NCBI GenBank assembly: GCA_018136815.1
Contig: CM030931.1
Location: 1,653,398 to 1,717,397 of the forward strand
Origin: Isochrysis galbana
Taxonomy: Eukaryota; Haptophyta; Isochrysidales; Isochrysidaceae
Direction: 5' to 3'
DNA: 64,000 bases
Shown: positions 22,854 through 35,015 of the stretch, one piece after another
How the letters are laid out: every line of letters begins with the position of its first letter
How positions within the stretch are numbered: position 1 is the first letter of the stretch
Notes under the pieces: generated by a model
What the model saw: only the letters and a program-made list of their open reading frames with translations
The model's database searches: none
Told to the model about the DNA's origin: nothing
Position numbers and translations under genes: made by a program

Positions 22854-23302
22854 TGTAGCCCTCCCAGTGAGGAGTCCTCTCCGCTAATCCGCTCGTCGTT
22901 GTGACCTTGTGCCTTTGGGCATCCCAGGCCCCGTCGCTTCCCCCACCCCACCCCCACCCCATCTCGCGCGGCCGCGCTCATAAATCAGATTAATACGGGG
23001 CGGCCACGCACGTGAGGCCGTGTGCCAACAGTTTGCAAGAATCCTCAATGAACTTAAAAAGAAATGTAACAGGGAGGGTCGGCCGCTTGCCATGCTTACT
23101 ATTTCTCCAATTGGCGGATTTTTGTGCCGCCATTCATTGCATGCGCGATCAATCAAACTAGATGTTTTCTTTGTGTGTTTTGCTTGTGGCCAGACGTTGG
23201 GTTGGGGGCTTGTAGGGCAACATGCGAACTGCGACCGGACGTTGGCAATGCGCTCAGTGTGACCCCCCACCAAACAACAAATGAGAGAAAGAGAGAGCCT
23301 AT
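22854..23302. other. Intergenic, no gene recognised
   Basis: The 3' flank of THOC3. Short open frames on both strands lack motifs. Confidence 0.45.
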
Positions 23303-23352
23303 TAAGAAAAAAAAATCTGAAGATTCTGGGCTAACACCTACACCTGCTACGG
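23303..23352 (-). mobile_element. LINE family i 3'-tail remnant
   Basis: On the minus strand: GTAGCAGGTGTAGGTGTTAG, then CCCAGAATCTTCAGA and a run of nine T. The same tail terminates the LINE copy at 55082-56661 and the remnant at 61730-62035. Confidence 0.6.
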
Positions 23353-24354
23353 TCTAGGTTTCTTGTTGTATTCAGGCCTTTTGGCATGAATAATATTTTG
23401 GCATGAGCACGAGCCTTCTTCCTTATACACCGTCTTGCCTATGTTCGTCGTGGTCGCGCAAGGCATGCATATTCGGATTCTCCCTGGGCTCAAGTCCTGG
23501 TTCGCCGATTTTCGTCTCGAAATTCGAAGAATTGAGTTTTATTTTTACCGTTGCGGAAATTGTCCACTCGTTTAAGATATATATAGTAGTAGTAGTATAT
23601 ATCTTAACCGGCGAAGCACCCTGAAAGGTGCTGCATGTCGCAGTTGCCTCGAGGACGGGGTGTGTTTACAATAGCTATGGAACGTCCATTTACCTTGATA
23701 TATTGATATTGATATATGGAGCTTAGAACACGCTCAGTCGCGATGCACCTTCAAAGGTGCTTCCTGCCGCCGCTTAAGAGATAAGTAAGGGTAATGGAGG
23801 TGGCAGAACTGGGCCTCTCGCGTTCAGATTCCGCCCCCCCCCCCCCCCCCTCCGCAGATTTCCTCCCCCCTCCTCAGCAGACTTCCTCTCCCCCCCTCCG
23901 CAGATTTCCTCCCCCCCCCCCTCCCGCAGATCCCCCCCCCCCCCCCCCCGCGCGGCCGCGCGGACAGTCTCTTCCCCTCCGCAGTATTCCCCCCGCTGCT
24001 TCGCGCGCCGAGACGGCGGGCTTCTCCTCTGTGTCCGTTTCCCCAGTATCCAGTTGTTCTCTCGGCGCGCGAACGAGACGCCATCCGTTTCCCCCTCCGC
24101 GCTCCGTCGAACGATAACTCAGCGCTCCGTCGAACGATAATGGTTGAAAAGAGTGAGTGACCGGACTACTACCACTTTGCCGGTAGGGAAGGAGCTCCAG
24201 TTGTTGGTGGGCGTCGTGCATCCGTTTCCCCAGTACCCAGTATCGGCGTGCCTATAGGTACGATAACTCCGCTTCGTACCATATGCCCCGCGTTTTAGCG
24301 TAAATAAGACGTGCCTTCTTGGGTGTGCAGCTCGGGCGGGCGGGCCTCGGGGGA
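23353..24354. other. Intergenic with hairpins and C-rich tandem repeats
   Basis: GAAGCACCCTGAAAGGTGCTG (about 23613) and GCACCTT-CA-AAGGTGC (about 23745) are two related short hairpins 130 bp apart, with AT-rich repeats between. 23825-23955 is a C-run array with CTCCGCAGATTTCCTCCCCCC units. CGCTCCGTCGAACGATAA is duplicated at 24101-24140. No gene. Confidence 0.5.
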
Positions 24355-24470
24355 GCCCAGCACGCGTCAAGGTGTACGGGCAAGTGCAAGTGCGCTAAGG
24401 GGTGTCGTGTGTCGTGATAGTACCGGGCTAGTGGGAGTAGTGGTACAAACGCTTAGATATTTTATTATTG
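24355..24470 (+). repeat. Dispersed repeat, copy 1
   Basis: CAGCACGCGTCAAGGTGTACGGGCAAGTG...GTACCGGGCTAGTGGGAGTAGTGGTACAAACGCT. A second copy at about 49280-49376 directly precedes a LINE family ii tail. Confidence 0.6.
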
Positions 24471-26112
24471 TGGCATGCTGTTTGTGCTCCCAAAGTACTC
24501 TTCTTGTCCACACAGCACACAGCAGTCAGGCATGTCTGCCTAGCGGGGGCCTTTGGGGAAAATCAAGAAATGGATTATTCACTATGAATTTTATATTTTT
24601 TTAGTATTAGTATTCTCGCCTCACATGTGGCCCTGGACCTCTACGGATTATTCAATATGAAAAGCTTAAACAATGCAGTACGCAGCACTTTGTGCTAAAT
24701 ATATAATATGATTTCACGAGCAACTTGCAACTTGGCTCTTCCATAGTCCCAATGGCGGCGTCGCACTGCGGCCAGCATGCGATGAGCCGATAGTCCATGC
24801 AACATGCAACCATATTTGTGCTTTTGTGTTCATGCCATCACAAGGGCTACGTGAATTTCATGTATTGCATGATGCATCACGCGATCATATAAATTGACAA
24901 ATGACATTGACAATCGAATCAACATCATTTGTAGAGGTGGAATGTACTTTCTTTCACACTCAAGCGTTCGTGCGTCGGTATGCGTTTGTCCTCATAAGCA
25001 CCCTGCTGCGAGGGCCTTCGCGAGCACATCGCACATCGGATTCTCGGTGCACTACAATGTCCTCCTGTCTGCATGCGAGAGTGGTACGTCTAAGTGATAA
25101 GAAGTGTGGCGCGGTAGGGGGAGCTGAACTAGGGTGAACCCTCAACCCGTGCTCTTCCTCCGTGCTGCTCTGTTTGCATGGCTTTACGGGAGGTGGGCGT
25201 AATGTCACTCCACGCCTTGCTCTCGCCGCCGTTGTCTACTCCATTCAACACCATGCGATCTCGAAACTAAGTTTGAGGCACAAAATCTTCTCAGATCTGC
25301 TGCTGCATGTTGATGACGATGCTTCTTACCTCTCTGGTGCAGCAAAAGCACGCAGTATATGGCCCCTGCCCACCAACATTAGTTGCAAATAGAAGGTGAG
25401 GCATCGTGGATGAGTTATTGCGCCTCTGATGCCACACACTTGCTCTGGCGAAGATTGCAAGACTTCCGGTGACCCCGGAAGTGGATACTACGACGGATAG
25501 AATGGCCACGCACACCGAGACGTTGAGTTTCTATCAAGGCTATAATACACCGATGGAGGCTGCAGCCCATCAGCCAATGTAGTCCGTACGTTTGACATGT
25601 GCTCCGTGCGTAGCCTCGAGCCGAATCTTGATCGTGCGAGGAAAGTCGAGGAACCTTCCTCGCATGACGGTCATCGGCTAGCCTGCGCCGTATCAAAAGC
25701 GCCGAGTCGTACAATAGTTTGTGTCCGGCACTGTGGACTTCAACATCATCAACGTCGGCCACGTGAGCGTGACACCATTTGGAACCCATCCTCGTCGACT
25801 TCCGGCACCTTCGGCTGAGACCAGTATGGGAACACAGTGTTTCAGGGACCTCAGGCCTGGGTATGCCGTATAGCGTGACCTTGGCGCCATCTCTTGGGAT
25901 AGGACGAAGGGCTTGCTAGAAGTGACAGCTAGGTGCCATGTACCATTAACCTTGGCGTTGAGCTGTGGCGCACCTCCCTGGAGCTACCGCTGGCGCCCGT
26001 GGTGTCCACGGCCATGTTCTCGTCTCCATCCTCGCCTATATCCTCATCATCCGAACTATCGGTGCTTTGCTTCGGCGGCAGTGGCGCCTGCGTGCAGACG
26101 GTATCAAGCTAA
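24471..26112. other. Intergenic; uncertain open frames at 25400-25900
   Basis: 24570-24900 is AT-rich. Between 25400 and 25900 open frames exist on both strands (for example minus 25789-25415) with balanced composition. They could be a decayed gene, but no motif or splice pattern decides the frame. Confidence 0.35.
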
Positions 26113-26480
26113 GTCAAGGGATATGCCTGCAGCTCTTTGAAGCAACGCATGGGTGATAATTGGGGCTCCACAACAAAGGGGTAGCAGCGTCAGCGTACCA
26201 CCACCCAATTTGACTGCTCCCGCTTCGACGCGTGCTTTTCCTGTGCGAAACGAGGGCACAAGCTAGGGCGTCTGTATAGCAGAAGAAAAGGCATCTATTT
26301 CGCAGAAGAAAGCGTAGCCATAGGACGTCCTGAGTACAAGCAGATCTGCAGCGCACCAGAATCCCAAGTGCTGTTGTCGAGCATCCCGCACGAGCCTGCA
26401 GACGAAGATTGCACGGCGGTAAGCGTAGCACGATCATGCCGGACAGCCTGCCCCCGGAGTCCCCACCCCTCTCCGCACAC

Positions 26481-26867
26481 CTCTGAATGCAAGGTGCACA
26501 GCAATCGCGCAACCTGCGCTGGGCTGTCGTCTTCCGCCTCAACGTTGAAGTCGTCGAGGAGCGCCTGCGACGAGCCCGAGCATGGACTGAGTGGAGAGAA
26601 CTTAAACCGTTCTGCGCTCGTGCGACCGCGTGCGAGAGCCCTCACCGAGTCGAGCAGCTCCTCCAGCTCCTCCACGTGCACAGCCGAAGATGAGAGCAGT
26701 CCGGTCAGCACGCGGTGGAGCAGCTGGAGCGCCTTATCGCGCGTGGCTCTTCCGCCCCACTCGTTCTCTACGGCCATTCCCAGTGCCGTCCACTCCGCAA
26801 AGACCGCGTGCACTGCCCGGCTCAGCAGCGAGGCCGCGTCCTCGCCCGCGGCCGCCGCCATAGCCAT
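26481..26867 (-). CDS. TSR2: Pre-rRNA-processing protein TSR2-like (3' exons unresolved)
   Basis: Exon 1 is 26867..26646 (74 codons, starts MAMAAAAGEDAASLL), with donor CTCG/GTGAGG. Exon 2 is 26564..26481 after TCGTCGCAG. Read together, ...HAVFAEWTALGMAVENEWGG, EELEELLDS and LDDFNVEAEDDSPAQVARLL match the conserved TSR2 core: Trp, VEN.(W/F)GG, then an acidic EDGS-like patch. TSR2 escorts the 40S protein eS26 during ribosome assembly. A further exon may start at 26395 (acceptor TCTGCAG) and end at 26114, but its translation is Cys-rich and unlike TSR2, so the C-terminus is unresolved. ATG at 26858-26861 is an alternative start. Confidence 0.65.
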
Positions 26868-27261
26868 CGCACACGCGCCCCACACACAGGCACACCCACC
26901 ACATAAGTTACCCCCCAGGAGCCAACACCCCCCGAGAGCTCTCTAATATCTAGTGGTAGGAGAAGTATTGTACACAACACATCAAATCATGGGGGAGTGG
27001 AGGGAAGCGGGAGGCGAGGCGCGCGAGATCAGAGATCAGAGAGTAAAAAAACTTTACGCATACGACCCCCGAGAGAAAATTGGGGTCCGAAACTCTGAGT
27101 TTCACGGTCCGATTTTGACGGTGGGGGAGGTGCGGGGCACTCCAAAAATTGGAGTTTGGAGTGCAGATTGGGTTGGCTCCGGCCAGAGTTTCGATCCAAA
27201 ACCACCCTTATTTCTTATTTCGATTCGAAATTTCGATGAGGTTGAGGTTGGAGCAAAAAAA

Positions 27262-28030
27262 AACTTCTTAATATTCACGCCGCGCGCGCGACTCTGTGAC
27301 ATTCCCCTGACAGCCGCGCCCGCGTCCCTTATCCCTCCCTCTCACTCGCCTTGCGGCTCGTCCCCTCGTGCTCTACTTAGGGGCTCAGTGTTCGGGGTTT
27401 CCAGTGGCAGGCGGCGTGTACCGATCTCCGATGGTCGATTTCTCGACCTCCTCTCGCTCCATCGGACGGTCGGTTTCTCTTGTGTTTCTGATGGGTGTTG
27501 TCACGTGAAGAGTGGGTATGGAGTTGTGTTGCGTATTGAGCCTGCGACGTGGGGTTGTGGGGGGTGCGGGGTGCGGCGTTTGTTAGGGGGTTAAGCTAGC
27601 CTTTCCGCTATGTCGAGTGCTTGTGCCACCAAGGTCAGGTTTGTGTTCATTGTGCTGAGGGCTCCTTTGGCATCCACTTTGAAGATCGGGGCGCTGAGCT
27701 CCCGTGCGTCTTTGGTCTTTGGCCTTCTGCCTCGGGAGGCTTGTTGTTTGTGTACGCGCTAGCGAGGTTTTGTTGGAGGATTCGAGGTCGTGCACGAGGA
27801 TTGTGTGTGAATCTGGCCAAAGTACGTTCGATGACGGGGATGTGGTGAAAAGTGTAATTGTCATATTCGACCTTATAGAAGTCAGTTATTATAAATCTCC
27901 ATGCTATCAGGTACAGGGTTTGAGGTTGAGGCTATCGGGCGTCGGTGTGCCCGGGTATGCAGTATGCAAACAGCTTATCCTTGATTTCTTGCGTAACCGT
28001 CCTTTTGTGCTCCGGGGTGAATCCTGCTAT
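27262..28030 (-). mobile_element. Outer LINE, 3' part, degenerate
   Basis: Sense is minus. The frame TIEAIAGFTPEHKRTVTQEI continues the segment at 30064-30318. It goes on through homologues of AWRYIISDFYKV and HHIPVIERVL (with frame breaks) and ends near 27590. The 3' UTR (27590-27262) carries GAGCACGAGGGGACGAGCCGCAAGGCG and ends in GAATATTAAGAAG plus nine T. Confidence 0.75.
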
Positions 28031-28048
28031 TGCTTCTATCGTCTTAAA

Positions 28049-30045
28049 AAAAAACTTCTTAATACTCTCGCCGCGCGCGCGACCCTGCACAGTATCTTCG
28101 CAGCCTCGCCCGCTTCCCTTCACTCCCCCTACACCTGCCTTGCGGCTCGTCCCCTCGTGCTCTACCTAGGGGCTGGGTGCAGGGGGTCTCCAGTGGCAGA
28201 CGGTGTGTACCGATTCACGATGGCCTGTTTCGCGACTTCCTCCTATGCCATCGGGCTACCGGCTGTTGTGTGTTTGCTCCTTGTGCTTGGTGTCAGGCAG
28301 CTGTGATCAGTGTGTCTGGGGCCTACTATCGGATGGTGGGCGGCTCGCGGCGCGGGGTCGCTTGGTTAGGCTAGTCGCTCTGTTATGTTGAGGGCTTCCG
28401 CTACCAGAGATAGATTTGTGCTCATGACTAGGGCGCCTTTGTTATTTTCTAAGAAGACAGGGGCGCTGAGATCGTGAGGAGATTTGATTTTCGGCTTCCT
28501 TCCCAGGGAGGCCTTGCGCGTGCGTGCGGTTAAGAAATTGTCCGGAGGTTCCCGCCCTCTGACGAGGACCGTGAACCTGCTTAGGACTCTTTCGATAACC
28601 GGTATGTGGTGGAAGGTGTGGTTTTCGAATTCCACTTTGTAGAAGTCGCTTATGATGTATCTCCATGCTATTAGGTAGAGGGCTTTGAGGCTATCCGGCG
28701 TCGGGGAGTTCGGGTATGCAAATAGTCTGTCTTTGATTTTTTGAGTCGTCGATCTGTCTTTCGCCGGGGTGTATTCCGCTATGGCTTCTATGGTTTGAAA
28801 TACCGGAAGCGTGGACGGGCATCTAGCTAGGTGCGTCGAGTTTTCTCTGTATTTCCCGCAGAGTCTACATTTTGTGGTGGTCGCCGCTGCGAATCGGTTT
28901 CGCGTACCCAGCCTCCTATGGGTAACGTGCTTGAAGTGTAGGTGTTTATCTGTGTGTTTGAGTAGGGGGTGGGTGTAGAGTTTCGCCACGTGCTTCCATT
29001 CATCGTGCGTTAGGTCCAGCTTGCGGGCCCACGCTTCTCGCGCTGGCTGAGGTTTGTTGCGGGGGACGTCTCCTTTGAACTCTCGCGTTATATCCGACAC
29101 GGTGATTTGGTCTAGTTGTGTCTTTTCGTTAAGCGTGTACTCGTCCGCAAGAGGGAATTCGAGATGTTTCGGGCCTTTTAGACCATTTTCCCATTTAGCG
29201 GGGGCGTAGTAGTGATCCTCTTCGCCCGGTTTTGCTACCTCGGTGGTGTCTGTAGTCTCGCCTAGATAGTTGGTGTTGGTATTGATCCATATGTTATTCA
29301 TTCTAGTGATGTACGTATCGCTCTCGGAGACTTTGGTTTCTCTAGATACTTCTAGCGGCAATGCTGACGCGCTCGGCGATCCCGTGCTCGATTCGGTGGG
29401 GGCCGGGTCAGGGGGCAGGGTCTCTCTTGCTTTATCGTAGGAGGTGCGAGACGTGTTGTACCACCCGTTCCCACGAGTCCAGGAATTCCGTTTTGTTTAT
29501 CCTGCTCCCCTTGTGATCGAATACTTCGGGGAGGTGTTCAAGGTATTGAGCGCAATCCTCTCGCGTGTAAGGTACCGTGAGGTCCTCGTTTTTATAGATG
29601 TTGTGTGCAACATGCGTTTGAAGGGATTCCCATAGGCTGATCCACGCCCCGCGCTTGAGCGGTGGTGGGTCGTGAGGATTGTGCCATATAGGCTGTGACA
29701 GTGCTCCTTCTCTTGTGAGTCTCGTGCGACGTATGTTTAGGGTCCTGAAGTTCGCCAAGGCGTCCTTCCAGAATGTTGGCAGTGCCGGGTTTCCCCTGAT
29801 ACTACGGGTGAGCGTCTTTGTAGGAATCGAGGATAGGACTGCCCCGCGGCCGAGTCCAGTCCGGCAGAACCACGCGTCGAGCGCATGCTTCCAAATAGCC
29901 TTCCTCGCGTTGAGGTAGTTTAGTATCCATTTTGTTTGTAGAGCTCTCACGTGCGTCGTCCAGTGGAGGAGGCCGATCCCCATTGTTCGTGATGCGCACT
30001 CCGCGTCGTGTACGGGGTATTGCGGGTGCCTCACCCACTTCGTGA
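28049..30045 (-). mobile_element. Inner LINE family ii copy, 5'-truncated, with 18-bp target duplication
   Basis: TGCTTCTATCGTCTTAAA occurs at 28031-28048 and 30046-30063. The minus-strand coding region starts inside the post-RT part of ORF2 (30034-29432: GIGLLHWTTHVRALQTKW...). It shifts frame once near 29445 and continues 29440-28366. The C-terminal zinc knuckle CRLCGKYRENSTHLARC (CCHC) and AWRYIISDFYKVEF are clear. The reverse transcriptase and endonuclease are missing (5' truncation). The 3' UTR (28365-28055) holds the hairpin-rich tail and ends AGTATTAAGAAG followed by T's. Sense-strand poly(T), not poly(A), is odd. Confidence 0.88.
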
Positions 30046-30063
30046 TGCTTCTATCGTCTTAAA

Positions 30064-30318
30064 GACCTGTTTTGTGGCGGGGCATCTGGCTAAGTGGGTC
30101 GAGCTCTCTTGATGTTTTCCGCATAGTCTGCATTTTCTCGTGGTCGCCATGTCGAAGCGGTTTCGCGTTCCCAGTCTCCTGTGGGTGATGTGCTTGAAGT
30201 GTGGATGTTTGTCTGTGTGTTTTAGTAGAGGCAGAGTGTATAAGCTGGCCACGTGCATCCATTCCTCTTGGGTTAGGCCGAGTTTCCGTGCCCATGCCTC
30301 ACGTGATCCACAACACAA
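30064..30318 (-). mobile_element. Outer LINE, 5' part before the nested insertion
   Basis: Encodes REAWARKLGLTQEEWMHVAS, then LLKHTDKHPHFKHITHRRLG and CRLCGKHQESSTHLARC. It breaks at VFKTIEA, where the inner LINE is inserted. It is homologous to 28780-29045 in the inner copy. No upstream LINE sequence beyond about 30318. Confidence 0.78.
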
Positions 30319-31202
30319 CTCACCACACTTTTAATTGTATGTACAAATCACACATTGTAAAACTCGTGTTTATAATCTTAGAATTAAAATAGCGACGTTG
30401 CGTGTGAGGAACCTCTTGCTGGGTTGTTGAGGCATTGTTTGTCGTTTGATATATAAGTCATATATAAATTTTGTATTGATTTAAATACCTAAACTCATAC
30501 TTATGGGTAATAATAAAATTTATTCGCATGGTCCTCTTTCGACAGAACGCGACCTTCCCCTTCGCGACTTCACTCTGACAAGCCTCGAACACGGGCCCAT
30601 ATCATCATATTCATATCCAAACACATGCAGCCATAGCTCGCACACGTCGTGCAACGCGGCACAATCCGCAAACACGCACAATACACAATATGGCGGTAAT
30701 ATACACTTACCTCATAGTTACATACCCAGATGCGGTTGCGTACGTTCATAGGGTTGCATTCGTCAGTATTCATGGCGTTCGACAAAGATTCAAGATTCAC
30801 CCCCTTGCAAACAACTATCTAGAGAACACAAGCAAGAAGAAGCAAGATAGCGTCATGCACCGAGCCCATGTCTTGAACAAGGAAGAGCTGAACAAAAGAT
30901 GAAGGCTAGCGATAAAAACGGCGGGAAGAGCACACAGCTCCCAATGCTACGTACTCAACTGTTCTCTAGCACCATCACGTGCTTGGTTGGATGGCATGGC
31001 CATAAGCACCTCGAGGCGAAAGCTTCGTCCACGGAAATGATCGTATATCGCAAGTAGTAGCGGGTTGTAGATACAAGCAGCTTAGAGGAACATAGAGCAG
31101 CCGTCCGCTAAGCGGCCCGAGTCAATGGTGTTAGGGCTCCGCAGCCCCACGCCGCCCTGAAGACCCCCTCCGCGCACCCCAACGATTCGTCTCATGCATA
31201 GC
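30319..31202. other. Intergenic, AT-richer, no gene recognised
   Basis: Contains a diverged copy of the GACNGAACGCGAC terminal-repeat motif at about 30526-30570. Otherwise only short open frames. Confidence 0.45.
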
Positions 31203-33206
31203 TTAAGCCTCGGCGGAGGCCGACTCGCCCGCGTCTAGCAGAGAACGCGCCAATGGCGTGTCAAAATTGGAGAAGGCGGCAGCGGTGAGGGCAACCAATG
31301 TCATGAGAACGACCGTGTCACCACGCACATCGAAGGAGCCCGCCGAGAGATCGATATCTGAAGCCCTCTGACACAAAGGCACCAGCATGGCTGAGAACAA
31401 GTTGCCTGCAAGCTGCTGCGATGCCTCCACCGCGTTCTCGTCGCATGGATAGGAAACCTGCAAGTACATGATTGTGCGAAAAGGCCGTGAGCTGATTGTG
31501 CGAGGCATGTATGCAGGTGGGAGATCCGCCCCACACCATCCTGTCGTGAGCTTAAGAGCCCCTGAGATCGCCAACGAGGCGGCCAGGGTGGGGATGGGAG
31601 TGGGCGGCTCCACCACGTGAGATGCACAGCACCGGCACCGCGGGGTCGGCCAGGGGGGTTGGAGAGACAAGTCCTCCATTGACATGTAAGCTATGTGCGT
31701 GCGGGCACCTCCACTGCAAGCTCCGCGGCAATAGGTTGAACCGGTCCTGCCGCCGCACCGAGCGCAAGCAGGATCGACAAGACGGTGAGAGGGGGGAAGG
31801 TGAGGTTGTTGCCCTCCGAGATGCCAAGTCCCATGAGCAGAAAGGCCGTCGCTACAAGACAGGACAGAATGACCTTCTTGAACTCCTTAGTCTCGTCTAC
31901 AAGCCGCCCCAAGGCGATACCACCGAGCACGATGGCCATCTGGAATCCCGCCCCGGCCAGGTCGATCTGCATGCCTTCCACCAAGCCGGCCCGCGCGAGC
32001 GCCGGAGCGATGAACGCCGACACCACATTCGTACAGGCAATAGATGCGACGAACGTCGCCGTGGCGATCGGGAACCCTGGCCGGCGGAGAAGGTCAATGG
32101 CCTTGCTAGGATACTCGAGTTGCAACTTTCCGCGCGACGCGCGCTCGCGCTCGCGCTCCTCTTCCTCGGCGAGGGCAGCCATGGCGGACGCAGACGGCGG
32201 AGTGGTAGGCTTATCTTTGAAAAAGAACACAGTCGCAAAGGCAACCGCCACGGAGAAGCACGAGAGCACATCAAAATACGAGTGCATGCCCGCTGGCGTG
32301 TTGGCCATGACACCACCCACAATGAATGCCGTGGCGATGCCCACTTGGTTGAAGTTGATCGCAGTGGCCGTCGCGAGGGCACGCTCTGAGGATCCGAACC
32401 ACGTAGCCGAAAGCAACGGTGGGGAGCACTGGAAGAAGGGCTGGGCTATGCCGACTAGGATGGTGCCCGCCATCTGAAACCCATATGGAGGCATCATCTC
32501 GAGCTGGCCCGGGAGGAAGGGTACACCAGAACGCAGCAGACAGCCCGCGGCCATCAGCACTGCTGCCGCGGCGACGCTCTATTCAAGGAGCGAGAGGGGG
32601 GGGCTCGGGGTGAGGCGACGCGCGTGATCGCCCAGTCCAGAGTCATCCCGCTTTGCCTCAATGCTGGGTGCGGGGAGCTTGGCGACGGCAGCTGGACAAT
32701 GGTCTGCAGGGCGCACCTTGCGGAGGCCAAAGTTGTTCGCAATGTCTGTGAAAAAGAAGCAGGAGGCAACGTTGGCGAAGAGGAAGAGGTCGATGAGTTC
32801 CGCCGCATCGTGGCCCTGCAGGCAAGGTGGGTGGGTGGAAGGGAGGGAGGAGCGGTAGGTTGGCGTTTGGTGCCGAGCAGCGCGTTCCTCTCGTGCGGCC
32901 GGGTGCGGGGCGGGCGGCGGGAGTGGGCCCAACCTCGAGCGTCATCCACTCAGATGGCACTGCGACCGTTGCGAAGCATGTCCAGTCCGATATGAGCGCG
33001 AGCGTGGAGAGGAGCGCAAGCTGCACCCACCGCTGCGGCTCGAGCACCCACTCTCCTCTGGGCTCAGCGACGCTGAGGAGAGGCGGCGCGACGCGCGGCG
33101 GGCGGAGGAGCGGCGGCCGCGCGATCGGAACCGGTCGCGCCGGTGCGAGGGCGCGCGCCCCACCCAGCAGCGCGAGGAGGAGGAGGGCGAGGCGGCCGAC
33201 GCGCAT
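31203..33206 (-). CDS. FLVCR-like major facilitator with an N-terminal targeting leader
   Basis: Four exons, all phase 0: 33206..32934, 32815..32717, 32578..31709 and 31457..31203 (498 aa). The N-terminus MRVGRLALLLLALLGGARALAPARP is a signal-peptide-like stretch followed by an Arg/Pro-rich, acid-poor region, as in leaders to complex plastids. Then WVQLALLSTLALISDW and VAVPSEWMTLE start the MFS fold. FLFANVASCFFFTDIANNFG (helix 2), PFFQCSPPLLSATWFGSSER and the late AVEVSYPCDENAVEASQQLAG match heme/choline-type FLVCR family members. A charged loop (EEEERERERASRG) separates the two six-helix halves. The substrate cannot be told. Plastid envelope location is inference. Introns have GTTGGG, GTGCGC and GTGCCC donors. 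Confidence 0.82.
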
Positions 33207-34071
<865 letters not shown>

Positions 34072-34079
34072 GTGCAAGT

Positions 34080-34556
34080 CCTAGATGTGAAAAACAGCGG
34101 GTGGGGTCTAGAAAGACATTAAAAACAGCTGTTTTTGGGAATCGAAAAAAAACAGTAAAAAACAGTGCGAAAAACAGTGGGGCCACATATACCGCAGGGG
34201 GGCCTTTTCCCCCCGCGCGCGGAACGCCTCCGCCTCCGCTCCTCCGCGTCCTGCGTCCTACGCATACGTAGGCCGCCGCCGCCGCTGCCCCCTCCCCTCC
34301 CCTCGGCCGATGGCGAGCCGCTATCGGTGTGTTCAACCCCAAGCCCACGCACGCGTCGCGATCCGCGCGCGTGCTGGTGGTGGTGGCCGCGGTCCCGCGC
34401 GCACGCCGCGCTCGCGCGCGCCGCGCGCGGGCGGCCCCCAGCCCCAGTCCCGCTCTAAAAATACAGTGGCAAAAACGGAGGGCGTTTGAAAAACAGTGAA
34501 AAACACTGTTTTTGGCCTCCGAAAAAAACACTGTTTCTGTGTCTTTCACATCTAGG
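34080..34556. mobile_element. hAT-type MITE, 477 bp, with 8-bp target duplication
   Basis: GTGCAAGT at 34072-34079 is repeated at 34557-34564. Ends are CCTAGATGTGAAA and TTTCACATCTAGG (13-bp perfect inverted repeat). Many AAACAGTG/CACTGTTT subterminal motifs sit near both ends. No transposase frame, so non-autonomous. Eight-bp duplication suggests hAT superfamily mobilisation. Confidence 0.85.
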
Positions 34557-34564
34557 GTGCAAGT

Positions 34565-35015
34565 GCGGAGCGCTGAAGAACGGCGCATAGCGCCGATGCG
34601 AAATTTTGTCGGAACGAAGAAGCTCGTTTCCTCTTCAGGAACGAGTCGCGTAGCGCGTAGGCGCGCACCGGCGGCTAGCTCGGCGCACGATTCATCCGGG
34701 GGGCCCGGAACGGGCTCATCGGTCATCGGGAGAACGGGGAAAGAAAGCCAATGACGGGCATTTGGAATGGACGGGTAAGGGGCACGGAACACGGCGGAAC
34801 GCGGAGCGGAGGTAACGGAGGGCGTGAGAAAGGGCGCGGCGAGTATTGTGGCAAGTCCGTAAGTTTTGTCAATTTTTTTTCGAGATTTGGGTAGTCGAGT
34901 AAAATCAAAAATTTTGACCAAAATTTAAATTTAGGTGGTTTCGCCTCGAAAAAAGAAATTGGGCCGCGCGCGGTGCGCGGGGGGGGGAGGCGGCGGGCGG
35001 CGGGGCGGCGGCCGC
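34565..35015. other. Dispersed repeat related to 18525-18830
   Basis: GCGCACCGGCGGCTAGCTCG, CGATTCATCCGGGGGG and GGCTCATCGG are shared with the 18.5-kb segment. Another scrap (GACGCACCGGCGGCTGACGC) is at 54008. No gene. Confidence 0.45.
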
